Shown: one piece after another, positions 35,685 to 50,050 of the stretch | How the letters are laid out: each line of letters begins with the position of its first letter | How positions within the stretch are numbered: position 1 is the stretch's first letter | Origin: Burkholderiaceae bacterium | GTDB taxonomy: Bacteria > Pseudomonadota > Gammaproteobacteria > Burkholderiales > Burkholderiaceae_C | DNA: 64,000 nt | Assembly (NCBI GenBank): GCA_023954095.1 | Contig: JAMLIQ010000007.1 | Location: 1-64,000, forward strand | Direction: 5' to 3' | The notes under the pieces: generated by a model | What the model saw: the letters and a program-made list of their open reading frames with translations, nothing else | Databases searched by the model: none | Told to the model about the DNA's origin: nothing | Program-made: the position numbers and the translations under genes

Positions 35685-38425
35685 GGGATTGTGTCTCCGG
35701 AAGTGGGGGCATCAATGGGCAGCCAGAAGCAGAAGCACGCCCCCTGCTGGCCGGTGGGCTCCAGCCACAGGCGCCCGCCAAAATGTTCTGCGATATGGCG
35801 GCTGATCGGCAGGCCCAGGCCCGTCCCATGCGCCACCTGTGCACCCCTGTCGGTCTGGTGAAAGCGGTCGAAAATCATGGTCTCATGGCCGGGCTCCACC
35901 CCGGGGCCATTGTCCTGCACGCATACCGTCATGCCCTGGCCGTCGTGCGTGAGCCGCACCTGGACCTGGCCTGCGGCGGACGGCACAAACTTGGCCGCGT
36001 TGGACAGCAGATTGAGCAGCACCTGGAGAATACGGTCGGGGTCGGCATGCAGCAAGGGCACCGCATCCGGCAGCTGCACATGCACCTGGGCAGCGCGCTC
36101 GCGGAACACTTCGGCCGTGGTGGCCACGGCACGTTCCACCAGCGAACGCATGTCCACCGGCGCCACATGCCATTCCGCATGCCCCGACTCGATCTTGGCC
36201 ATGTCCAGCACCTGGTTGACCAGCCGGGTCAGGCGCTCGGTCTCGGCCACGATGATGCCGATGAACTGCTGGCGCTGAACGGCGGACATCTCGGTATCGT
36301 CCTGCATGAGCTCAGCCAGCGCACGGATGGAGGTCAACGGCGTGCGCAGTTCATGTGTGACAGACGACATGAAGTCGTCCTTGAGCCGGTCCAGGCTTTG
36401 CAGCTGTTTGTTGGCGGCGCGCAGTTCCGCCGTGGCCTGCTCCAGCGACCGCGACTTGCCCTCCAGCGCGCGCGAGTAGGCGCGTATCTGGGACGCCTCG
36501 TCCAGAATGCGCAGCACGTCGTCGGGCGAGAGTGTTTCCTCCTCGGCCACCGAAGCCACCAGCGCACGGGCCGAAGCGCTGCCTACAGCGCCCGCCAATT
36601 GGGTTTCGACAAACTGCACCAGACGGGCATCGGGCCGCAGGGCCTGCACCTGGCGAACGCCCACGCGCTGCGCATAGCCGTCAAACAGCGCACGCGCCTT
36701 GGTGCCCCCCAGAAAACGCTCACACAGCCGCAGCAAATCCTGCGTATTGGCCCGCCCGCGCCAGAACACCGGGCTGGAGGCCGCCGTGCGCTGGAACACA
36801 TCGACAAACAGCAGCGCCTGGCTGGCCTCGCGGCCCGAGGGCACACGCCACAGCGAAACCCCCACATAGACCACGGCATTGACCAGCATGCTCCAGAACA
36901 AAGAATGCGTGAGGCCATCAAACCCCTGCAAACCCAGCAGTTGCTCCGGCCGCAGCCAGGCCAGCCCCCAGGGCCCCCGGGCGATGAAATCCGTCGCCAG
37001 CCAGCCCGACTTGGCAATCGACGGCAGCATAAGGGTATAGGCCCACATCAAGAACCCCGCCAACAAGCCCGCCAGCGCGCCTTGCCGGGTGCCGCCCTTC
37101 CAGTACATGCCGCCGAGTACCACCGGCGCAAACTGCGCCACCGCTGCAAAGCTGATGAGCCCGATGCTCACCAGCGCATAGGCCTCCCCCGCCAGGTGAA
37201 AGTACACGTAGCCCAGCACCAGCACCCCCAGGATGGCGGCACGCCGGATACCCAGCAGCACGCGCGAGAGATCTTGCCCTTCACTGCTGCGCAGGTGGCG
37301 CCAGCGCAGCAGCAGGGGCAGCACCAGTTCGTTGCTGACCATGATGGACACCGCTACGGTTTCCACGATGACCATGCCCGTGGCCGCAGACAAGCCCCCC
37401 ACAAAGGCAAACAGCGCCAGAGCGTTCTGCCCGGCGGCCAGGGGCAGCGACAACACAAAATTTTCGGCATTGGCCTGGCCCGAACCAAAGTACAGCAGAC
37501 CGCCCAGTGCAATGGGCAGCACAAACAGATTGATGAGCAACAGGTACAGGGGGAACACCCAGGCAGCGCGGCGCAGATGGGTCTCGCGCACGTTCTCCAC
37601 CACCATGACCTGGAACTGGCGGGGCAGGAACACCACCGAAAACATGGACAGCACGGTCAGCCCGAACCACTGCGCCCAGGCAAACTGCCCTCCCTGCTCC
37701 AGACGCAGCAATTGCCGCAGCTCCGGCTCGGCCTGCGCACGGGAAAACAGATCACCCAGACCATCAAACAGGCTGTACACCACAAAGAAGCCGACCGACA
37801 GGAATGCCACCAGCTTGACCACCGACTCGAAGGCGATGGCCGCCACCATGCCCTCGTGCCGCTCCGTGGTATCCAGATGCCGCGCACCAAACACCATGGC
37901 AAAACCTGCCAGCACCAGTGCCACATAGAAGGCACTGTCCTGGCTCCAGTGCACGGGCAATGCGGCGGCGGCCCCTTCGGTGGCCGTCAACAGGCTGTAC
38001 CCGGCCGAGACCGCCTTGAGCTGCAAGGCAATGTAGGGCACGATACCCACGACCGCGATCAAGGTCACCAGGCCTGCCAGCAGCGGGCTTTTGCCGTAGC
38101 GGCTCGCAACGAAATCGGCAATCGACGTGATGCGGTAGGTCTTGGCGATCCGGATCATCTTGCGCAGCACGATCCAGCCCAGCACCATGACCAGCGTGGG
38201 CCCCAGATAGATGGGTAGAAACCAAACGCCCCCCGAGGCCGCCCGCCCCACACTCCCAAAGTAGGTCCAGGCCGTGCAGTACACCGCCAGCGAAAGCGCA
38301 TAAACCCAGGGGTTGGCAATGACAGAGCGGCCTTGCTGCGCACGGCGGTCAGCCCAGTACGCCACGGCAAACAGCAGCAGCAGGTAGGCAAAGGACGCCG
38401 CAATGACCAGAAAAGGCGACAGCAT
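35681..38425 (-). CDS. CrbS-like sodium:solute symporter/histidine kinase
   Basis: The protein is 914 aa. A 13-helix SLC5-type transporter domain covers about residues 1-530, then a STAC-like linker (about 550-620), a coiled region, a HisKA domain with H691 in VTHELRTPL, and an HATPase domain with DNGPGV and GTGLGLPI. Same architecture as CrbS and CbrA, which sense and may transport a small solute such as acetate or histidine. Which solute is sensed here cannot be read from sequence; the adjacent ActP-type genes favour a carboxylate. Confidence 0.94.
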   Translation of the reverse strand: MLSPFLVIAASFAYLLLLFAVAYWADRRAQQGRSVIANPWVYALSLAVYCTAWTYFGSVGRAASGGVWFLPIYLGPTLVMVLGWIVLRKMIRIAKTYRITSIADFVASRYGKSPLLAGLVTLIAVVGIVPYIALQLKAVSAGYSLLTATEGAAAALPVHWSQDSAFYVALVLAGFAMVFGARHLDTTERHEGMVAAIAFESVVKLVAFLSVGFFVVYSLFDGLGDLFSRAQAEPELRQLLRLEQGGQFAWAQWFGLTVLSMFSVVFLPRQFQVMVVENVRETHLRRAAWVFPLYLLLINLFVLPIALGGLLYFGSGQANAENFVLSLPLAAGQNALALFAFVGGLSAATGMVIVETVAVSIMVSNELVLPLLLRWRHLRSSEGQDLSRVLLGIRRAAILGVLVLGYVYFHLAGEAYALVSIGLISFAAVAQFAPVVLGGMYWKGGTRQGALAGLLAGFLMWAYTLMLPSIAKSGWLATDFIARGPWGLAWLRPEQLLGLQGFDGLTHSLFWSMLVNAVVYVGVSLWRVPSGREASQALLFVDVFQRTAASSPVFWRGRANTQDLLRLCERFLGGTKARALFDGYAQRVGVRQVQALRPDARLVQFVETQLAGAVGSASARALVASVAEEETLSPDDVLRILDEASQIRAYSRALEGKSRSLEQATAELRAANKQLQSLDRLKDDFMSSVTHELRTPLTSIRALAELMQDDTEMSAVQRQQFIGIIVAETERLTRLVNQVLDMAKIESGHAEWHVAPVDMRSLVERAVATTAEVFRERAAQVHVQLPDAVPLLHADPDRILQVLLNLLSNAAKFVPSAAGQVQVRLTHDGQGMTVCVQDNGPGVEPGHETMIFDRFHQTDRGAQVAHGTGLGLPISRHIAEHFGGRLWLEPTGQQGACFCFWLPIDAPTSGDTIP

Positions 38426-38427
38426 GG

Positions 38428-38703
38428 CTAGGGTTTGGAGGAAGGGCCGCCCTGGTCCTCGGGCGGCGGAGCAAAGACCGCGCGCTCATCCGGGCGCTCA
38501 TCGAAGCGGTCCTGCGGACGCTCCATCAACCAGGCCAGCGCCGCGATGATGCCGCCCCAGAGCCACAGCAAGGCCAGCGGGAACAGCGGAATTCCCCACA
38601 GCACCACATCGTGGTCCCACAGGCCCAGCAACGGGAAATTGAACAGCAACCAGCCGACGGCAAACAGGGCCACCAGGCGTTGGGAGCCGAGTCCTTTGAG
38701 CAC
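38428..38703 (-). CDS. Small two-helix membrane protein
   Basis: The protein is 91 aa with two hydrophobic helices (about 10-30 and 38-58) and an acidic, Pro-rich cytoplasmic tail. It ends 2 bases before the CrbS-like gene starts, so they are probably co-transcribed. Resembles small DUF3311-like proteins that accompany solute symporters. Function unknown. Confidence 0.75.
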   Translation of the reverse strand: MLKGLGSQRLVALFAVGWLLFNFPLLGLWDHDVVLWGIPLFPLALLWLWGGIIAALAWLMERPQDRFDERPDERAVFAPPPEDQGGPSSKP

Positions 38704-38798
38704 GATGGTCTCCTGGCAAGAAGGTCTAAGCGCCTCCCTGCTGCCATTGTGCGCCCCGCACTTACCAAGGTCTTACGTGCAGGGCCGCAGGTCGGGAT

Positions 38799-39170
38799 TC
38801 AGCCTTTGGACTGCGCCTTGGCCTTGCCCTTGGCGAAGGTGTTGTGCGCCTGGCGCGACAGGGCGAAATCGAGGAAAAATTTGCACCAGATGGTGCTGCC
38901 AGCCATGGCCGTCCAGGTGTTGTAGTCGAACAGGCCCAGCGCGACGGTCACGATCACCACCGCCGCGACGGCGCCCGCCACGAGATTGATTGCCACCGCA
39001 TAGGGAGCGTATTTTTCGGGATGGGGAGGGGATTCACCGCGCTTGAGCGCCACCTCGGAAAAATCCCGCCGCACCACGATGCGCCAGGCCCGGCGAAACC
39101 AGAAAAACGCCATGGGAAACAGCGCCAGATACAGAATCCACGTCAAGGCGACGCTGACATCAAAAACCAT
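38799..39170 (-). CDS. Conserved small membrane protein, unknown function
   Basis: The protein is 123 aa with a hydrophobic N-terminal helix, a basic segment (FRRAWRIVVRRDF) and a second helix at about 60-85. The ATG at 39170 has a GGAG seven bases upstream and is preferred over an upstream in-frame start. No domain recognised. Confidence 0.65.
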   Translation of the reverse strand: MVFDVSVALTWILYLALFPMAFFWFRRAWRIVVRRDFSEVALKRGESPPHPEKYAPYAVAINLVAGAVAAVVIVTVALGLFDYNTWTAMAGSTIWCKFFLDFALSRQAHNTFAKGKAKAQSKG

Positions 39171-39225
39171 GCAGGGCTCCCAGATCCGGTGGTCCGCCAG
39201 CACGCGGGCATCTCCGGAAGATTCA

Positions 39226-39260
39226 ATTAAAAAGGCCCTGCCAGCACAGCCGACAGGGCC
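39226..39260 (-). terminator. Intrinsic terminator after the ActP-like gene
   Basis: Read on the minus strand, GGCCCTG and CAGGGCC flank a 13-base loop and are followed by TTTTTAATT, a standard T-tract. It lies 62 bases past the stop of the symporter gene. Confidence 0.8.
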
Positions 39261-39321
39261 CCTATTGTGACTGCCGCTGCGCTGGCGCGGCGGCAGTCGG
39301 TTCTACACCGTGGCCAAAGCC

Positions 39322-41130
39322 TTAGTGTGCGCCATCCACCAGCTTGGAGCCGCGCGGGATACGCACGGCTTCCACCATGGCCTGGATATGCTCTGGCGGC
39401 TCTTTGGTGACCTTGTCGACCAGGAAGGCTACCGCAAAGTTCACCACGGCACCAACGGCACCGATAGCTTCCGGCGTGATACCGAAGAAGCTGTTCGCAC
39501 CGCCGATCAGGCCCAGATACTCTGTGCCCTTGATGAAGAACAGGCCCTTGTGTGCAAACACATAGAACAGGGTGAAGAACAGGCCTGCCAGCATGCCGGC
39601 CATGGCGCCTTCCTTGTTCATCTTCTTGCTGAAAATACCCATCATGATGGCGGGGAACAGCGAACTGGCGGCAATACCGAAGGCCAGGGCGACGGTACCG
39701 GCCGCAAAGCCCGGCGGGTTCAGGCCCAGGTAGCCTGCCACCACGATGGCCACGGCCATGGAAACCTTGCCCGCCAGCAGCTCGTTCTTCTCGCTGATGT
39801 TGGGGTTGAACACGCCCTTGACCAGGTCATGCGACACGGCCGAGGAAATGGCCATCAGCAAACCGGCAGCCGTCGACAAGGCAGCAGCCAGGCCACCCGC
39901 AGCCACCAGCGCGATCACCCAGTTGGGCAGCAACGCGATTTCCGGGTTGGCCAGCACGATGATGTCGGCATTGACGCTCAGCTCGTTGCCCTTCCAGCCT
40001 GCAGCAGCGGCCTTTTCGGTCACAGCAGCATTCTTGGTCTTGTCGTTGTAGTACTGGATGCGGCCGTCACCGTTCTTGTCTTCGAACTTCAGCAGGCCGG
40101 TCTTTTCCCAGCGCTTCATCCAGTCGGGACGCTCTTCGTACTTGATGCTGGACTCGGCGCCAAACGGATCTGCATCCTGCATCACCACGCCGGGCGTGAT
40201 CGTGCGGATCAGATTGGTCTTGGCCATGGCAGCCACTGCAGGCGCCGTGGTGTACAGGATGGCAATGAAGATCAGGGCCCAGCCGGCCGAGCTGCGTGCA
40301 TCCTTCACCGAAGGCACGGTAAAGAATCGCATGATGACATGCGGCAGACCGGCGGTACCGATCATCAGCGACATGGTGTACATGAACATGTTCAGCGAAC
40401 TACCCGGCAGTTGCGTGGTGTACTTGCCGAAGCCCAGATCGGTGACGACCTTGTCGAGCGTAGCCAGCAGCGACACATCGTGGCCCACCAAATTGGAACC
40501 CAGGCCCAGCTGGGGGATCGGGTTGCCGGTGAGCTGCAGCGAGATGAACACGGCAGGCACGGTATAGGCCAGGATCAGCACGATGTACTGCGCCACCTGC
40601 GTGTAGGTGATGCCCTTCATGCCGCCGAACACAGCGTAGGCGAACACAATGGCCATGCCGACGTAGATGCCGGTGTCGCTGGAGACGCCCAGGAAGCGCG
40701 AGAACGCCACGCCCACACCGGTCATCTGACCGATGATGTAGGTCAGCGATGCCACGAGCAGGCAAAGCACGGCCACAGTGCTGGCGCTCTTGGAGTAGAA
40801 GCGGTCACCAATGAACTGCGGCACCGTGAACTTGCCGAACTTGCGCAGGTAGGGTGCCAGCAGCATGGCCAGCAGCACGTAGCCGCCAGTCCAGCCCATG
40901 AGGAACAGGCCGCCGCCATAACCCATGTTGGAGATCAGACCCGCCATGGAGATGAACGACGCCGCACTCATCCAGTCGGCCGCCGTGGCCATGCCGTTGG
41001 TAATGGGGTGCACGCTGCCGCCGGCCGCGTAGAACTCGCTGGTCGATCCGGCACGGGCCCAGACCGCGATGCCGATGTAGAGCGCAAAGCTCGCACCGAC
41101 GAACAGGTAAATAGTTGTTTGCAGATCCAT
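39322..41130 (-). CDS. ActP-like sodium/carboxylate symporter (copy 1)
   Basis: SLC5-family transporter (602 aa) of the VC_2705 type, which pairs with DUF4212 rather than YjcH. Thirteen membrane helices; motifs SAASFISMAGLISNMGYGG, GTAGLPHVIMRFFTV and ALSTAAGLLMAISSAVSHD. A hydrophilic loop at about 335-375 contains DKNGDGRIQYYN (from residue 351), an EF-hand-like pattern. Acetate is the likely substrate by homology to ActP, but other small carboxylates are possible. It lies 10 bases after the DUF4212 gene. Confidence 0.9.
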   Translation of the reverse strand: MDLQTTIYLFVGASFALYIGIAVWARAGSTSEFYAAGGSVHPITNGMATAADWMSAASFISMAGLISNMGYGGGLFLMGWTGGYVLLAMLLAPYLRKFGKFTVPQFIGDRFYSKSASTVAVLCLLVASLTYIIGQMTGVGVAFSRFLGVSSDTGIYVGMAIVFAYAVFGGMKGITYTQVAQYIVLILAYTVPAVFISLQLTGNPIPQLGLGSNLVGHDVSLLATLDKVVTDLGFGKYTTQLPGSSLNMFMYTMSLMIGTAGLPHVIMRFFTVPSVKDARSSAGWALIFIAILYTTAPAVAAMAKTNLIRTITPGVVMQDADPFGAESSIKYEERPDWMKRWEKTGLLKFEDKNGDGRIQYYNDKTKNAAVTEKAAAAGWKGNELSVNADIIVLANPEIALLPNWVIALVAAGGLAAALSTAAGLLMAISSAVSHDLVKGVFNPNISEKNELLAGKVSMAVAIVVAGYLGLNPPGFAAGTVALAFGIAASSLFPAIMMGIFSKKMNKEGAMAGMLAGLFFTLFYVFAHKGLFFIKGTEYLGLIGGANSFFGITPEAIGAVGAVVNFAVAFLVDKVTKEPPEHIQAMVEAVRIPRGSKLVDGAH

Positions 41131-41140
41131 GATTCAGTCC

Positions 41141-41401
41141 TCAGTCTTCGTGTACGTCGAACTGGCGGTCAATGTCACCCATCTTCTTGGCGTAATAAAA
41201 GATCAGCGCAATGAAGATGTAGATAGAGCCCTGTTGTGCAAACCAGAACCCAAGCGGATAGCCGCCCAGCTTGATGTTGTTGAGCAGATCGGCGAACAGA
41301 ATTCCCGCGCCAAACGACACTACAAACCAGATGATGAGAATCTTGGTCAGCAGGCCGAGCGTGGCTTTCCAGTAGGCGTGACTGCTTTTGTCTTCCTTCA
41401 T
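41141..41401 (-). CDS. DUF4212 symporter small subunit
   Basis: The protein is 86 aa with two membrane helices (TKILIIWFVVSFGAGILF and GSIYIFIALIFYYAKKM), typical of DUF4212, which is nearly always next to VC_2705-type symporters and is thought to be a small subunit. Start at 41401 is supported by GAGGGG seven bases upstream. Confidence 0.92.
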   Translation of the reverse strand: MKEDKSSHAYWKATLGLLTKILIIWFVVSFGAGILFADLLNNIKLGGYPLGFWFAQQGSIYIFIALIFYYAKKMGDIDRQFDVHED

Positions 41402-41695
41402 GAAATCCCCTCTTGTGTGAGAACAGAACCACAGCGCAAAAAGCACTGCCCCTGCGCATTCCGCAGGCGGTGCCATCGGATTGCGTAAGCGACTGTGTTC
41501 ACGCTTCCTTACAGCGAACTGATGAAATTCCCCAAACCATCGAATGAGCGGGGCACTCAAGGGAAAACACCGATTCGGGCTGTGGTGACTGTTACGACAG
41601 CCCTCGGTGAAATCCCTAATGGCGCAAGCCCGTGATGCCGAAACACTATGTGACATCTTGGTTTGCCTCATGATTGAAAGCGTCTGCGATTTCCC
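41402..41695. promoter_or_regulatory. Divergent intergenic region upstream of DUF4212/ActP
   Basis: 294 bases with no coding sequence of its own. Contains TTGCGTAAGC at 41481-41490, whose CGTAAGC core is also found upstream of the second acetate module (53126-53132), and small inverted repeats. No confident -35/-10 pair was recognised for either direction. Confidence 0.3.
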
Positions 41696-42244
41696 ATGCC
41701 CGATCTACCTCCCTCCCTGCTCTCCCGCATTTACGCCAAGACAGCCCAGGGCCAACAAGAGATCCAGTCCCGTGCGCTGGGTCTGACGCCGCTGGCGAGG
41801 CGCGTGCTGGTATTGGTGGACGGGCACCGCAGCGGCAAGGATCTGGCAGCCTTTGTGCCCGGCAACGACATCGAGGTGCACCTCACCGAATTGCTGACAC
41901 GCGAATGCATTGCCGCCGTAGGCATGGCAGCGCCGCCCCCCGCTCCAGCTGCGGCGGCCGCAAGCCCATCGCACGACCCGTTCGAAGACGATCTCGTCCG
42001 CCTGCCCGCCGCGGAAACCCGCGACGCCAAGGAACTGGAGATGGCGCGCAACTTCATGACCAACACGGTCAACAACATCTTCGGGCACCACAACCGCATC
42101 TCGCTGCTGGAATCCATCTACGCCTGCCAGTCGAGCGAGGCCCTGCGCAAGGTGTATCCCGCCTGGGCACACGCCCTGGAGACCAACAGCACCGGCAAGA
42201 AACGCCTGCCCGAGTTGCGCGACAAGCTGTTCGCGGTGCTCTAG
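41696..42244 (+). CDS. Conserved hypothetical protein
   Basis: The protein is 182 aa. The N-terminal part (1-75) looks like a small winged-helix-like domain (ALGLTPLARRVLVLVDGHRS, LTELLTRECIAAV). An Ala/Pro linker and a C-terminal helical region (EMARNFMTNTVNNIFG, YPAWAHALETNSTGKKRL) follow. No family recognised. It is divergent from the DUF4212 gene. Could be cytoplasmic and regulatory; this is a guess. Confidence 0.7.
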   Translation: MPDLPPSLLSRIYAKTAQGQQEIQSRALGLTPLARRVLVLVDGHRSGKDLAAFVPGNDIEVHLTELLTRECIAAVGMAAPPPAPAAAAASPSHDPFEDDLVRLPAAETRDAKELEMARNFMTNTVNNIFGHHNRISLLESIYACQSSEALRKVYPAWAHALETNSTGKKRLPELRDKLFAVL

Positions 42245-42318
42245 GGGTGAAGTGTCAACAGGCCCCAGTGAACTGCAACGTTCGATTGGGAGGTCAATCG
42301 CTCCCATTGGAGGGCACG

Positions 42319-42471
42319 ATGAAGCCTGCCGAATCCGAGTCCACACCCCTGGCGCGCCCGCCCGAAGGCTTGCCGCCCTGCGCCAGTGAGACCGATGGCC
42401 TCGCGCATTTCAGGGGCAACCTGCTCCAGTCGCGGTTTTCCGGCCTGACGCGGCACTGGCGGGCGGACTGA
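42319..42471 (+). CDS. Possible 50-aa small protein
   Basis: The frame from the ATG at 42319 (MKPAESESTPLARPPEG to LTRHWRAD, TGA) has an excellent Shine-Dalgarno sequence, TTGGAGGG, eight bases before the ATG. A hairpin-like GGGAG...CTCCC precedes it. Proline- and charge-rich, no membrane helix. The short length means chance cannot be excluded, but ribosome-binding quality is better than for most genes here. Confidence 0.5.
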   Translation: MKPAESESTPLARPPEGLPPCASETDGLAHFRGNLLQSRFSGLTRHWRAD

Positions 42472-42506
42472 AAAGCCCTCGCTTTCCGGGGGGGAGCAAT
42501 TTCAAG

Positions 42507-42556
42507 AAAATAAGCCTATAACGCTTACTGTTCAAGCAATAGCAGCTATTATTTTT
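42507..42556. repeat. AGCGCTT-family repeat copy, degenerate
   Basis: CCTATAACGCTTACTG, then TTCAAGCAATAGCAGCTATT with a T-run, matches the outer blocks of the family. It lies between the small protein and the uvrA 3' end. The rest of 42472-42636 shows nothing further. Confidence 0.6.
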
Positions 42557-42636
42557 GACATCCCCAAAGCGCATCACTCCGCCAAAAAGCAGCCGCTGCC
42601 CGGCCTTCCATGAAAAAGCGCGATGGAGCAGCCCGC

Positions 42637-48486
<5,850 letters not shown>

Positions 48487-48518
48487 GGAGCGGTCTTTCG
48501 GGGGTGAGGCCAAACATT

Positions 48519-48687
48519 CTAGGAGCCTGTCGGACTTGGAGCGTCGAAAGCGAGAATTGGCCCCAGCGAGGACAGTTTTTGCCGGATTTGCAGCCCCATA
48601 GCCCGGCTATGGGGCAAAAAGACGGTAAAAAATGGGCCGCTGCGGCCGATTTGCAGCCGACGATTTCCAAGTGCGACAGGCTCCTAG
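48519..48687. mobile_element. MITE-like palindromic element upstream of uvrA
   Basis: A 169-base element bounded by 22-base inverted repeats (48519-48540 and 48666-48687; 21 of 22 match; ends CTAGGAGCCTGTCG). It has an internal perfect 9-bp stem GCCCCATAG/CTATGGGGC (48593-48615) and a duplicated GATTTGCAGCC. It encodes no protein. It starts 32 bases from the uvrA ATG and makes up half of the 342-base uvrA/solute-binding-protein gap, so it probably influences uvrA transcription. The rest of the gap (48688-48828) shows no clear promoter. Confidence 0.65.
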
Positions 48688-48828
48688 GGAGCAAGCCACA
48701 GGCCTGCTGCAATGTATGGATTACCCCATAGACTGCGCCAGCCCGCGCCACCAGGAACACGGGCGGCAAGGCAGCCATCACAACCGCGGTTTAGACTCGC
48801 GCTTTTCGTTCACGCAAGCAACATCCCC

Positions 48829-49944
48829 ATGAAAAAATGGTCAACACGGTGGGCAGTCGCTGCCCTGGCACTGGGTCTTAGCACAGCGGGCCAGGCCCAG
48901 ATCGTGGTAGGACAGACCGCTGGATTTACCGGGCAGGTCGCCGCCGGTGTCAAGGAGATCACCGACGGCGCGCAGCTGTACATCCAGGCCGTCAATGCCA
49001 AGGGCGGCGTGAACGGACAAAAACTGGAACTCATTTCCCTGGACGACAAGTTCGACCCCAAGCTGGCCGCCGAAAATGCACGCAAGCTGATCGAAGAAAA
49101 CAATGTGTCGGCGATGTTCCTGACCCGGGGCACTCCCCACACCCAGGCCATGATTCCCCTGCTGGAAAAATACGGTGTGGTGCTGGTGGCCCCCTCGACG
49201 GGCGCCATGGTGCTGCACGAGCCGGTGTCCAAATACATCTTCAACGTGCGCGCCACCTACCAGCGCGAGGCCGAAAAGGCCATGACCCACCTGGCCTCAA
49301 TGGGCATCACGCGGATTGCCCTGGTGTACTCGGACGACAGCTTTGGCGCCGACGGCGTGGCCGGGGCCCAGAAGGGTCTGGAAGCCAGCAGGCTGAAACC
49401 CGCCGTGCTCGAAAAATTCAACCGCGCCAAACCCGACTTTGCCCCCATCGTGGCCAAGATGGTCCAGGCGGACGCCCAGGCCGTGCTCCTGGTCGCCTCG
49501 GGTGCTGCGGTGGTGGAAGCGGGCGCTGCCCTGCGTGCAGCAGGTTCTTCCGCACAGATCGTGACCCTGTCGAACAATGCCTCGGGCGGCTTCATCAAGA
49601 GCCTGGGCGAACACGCCCGCGGCGTGATCGTGACGCAGGTCTTTCCCAACGAACGCGCCATCACCTATGGCATGGTGAAGGAGGCGCAGGAGCTCGCCAA
49701 GGCCAAGGGCCAGGCCGAGATCAGCCCCGCCATGCTCGAAGGCTTTGCTGCCGCCAAGGTGCTGGTCGAAGGCCTGCGCCGCGCCGGCCCCAAGCCCAGC
49801 CGCGACAAGATCCATGCCGCGCTGGAAGGCCTGAAGAAGTTTGACCTGGGCGGCCTCGAAGTGTCCTATGGCCCGGACGACCACACCGGGCTGGATTTTG
49901 CAGACCTGTCCATCATCGGCATCAGCGGCAAATTCCGCCGCTGA
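48829..49944 (+). CDS. Branched-chain-type solute-binding protein (copy 1)
   Basis: Periplasmic type-1 binding protein (371 aa), LivJ-like Peripla_BP_6 family. Signal peptide covers about 1-23 (MKKWSTRWAVAALALGL, cleavage near GQAQ). Conserved TRGTPHTQAMIPLLEKYGV, PSTGAMVLHEP and LSNNASGGF. No permease or ATPase lies nearby, so it is an orphan. About half identical to the next gene by eye. Confidence 0.9.
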   Translation: MKKWSTRWAVAALALGLSTAGQAQIVVGQTAGFTGQVAAGVKEITDGAQLYIQAVNAKGGVNGQKLELISLDDKFDPKLAAENARKLIEENNVSAMFLTRGTPHTQAMIPLLEKYGVVLVAPSTGAMVLHEPVSKYIFNVRATYQREAEKAMTHLASMGITRIALVYSDDSFGADGVAGAQKGLEASRLKPAVLEKFNRAKPDFAPIVAKMVQADAQAVLLVASGAAVVEAGAALRAAGSSAQIVTLSNNASGGFIKSLGEHARGVIVTQVFPNERAITYGMVKEAQELAKAKGQAEISPAMLEGFAAAKVLVEGLRRAGPKPSRDKIHAALEGLKKFDLGGLEVSYGPDDHTGLDFADLSIIGISGKFRR

Positions 49945-50050
49945 TCCCTTTCGTCGGCAGGGTGGATGCGCGTTTCCGTCAGCACTCTTTCGCGAACGGC
50001 ACGGGGCGCCTAAACTGGAACGGGTTTGCACCATGAAAGAGAGGCACCGC

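Noticed and set aside
35162..38218. 1,018-codon open frame on the + strand
   Set aside because: Antisense to the receiver and CrbS-like genes; composition is typical of GC-rich shadow frames with no recognisable motif.
39310..41214. 634-codon open frame on the + strand
   Set aside because: Antisense to the ActP-like symporter.
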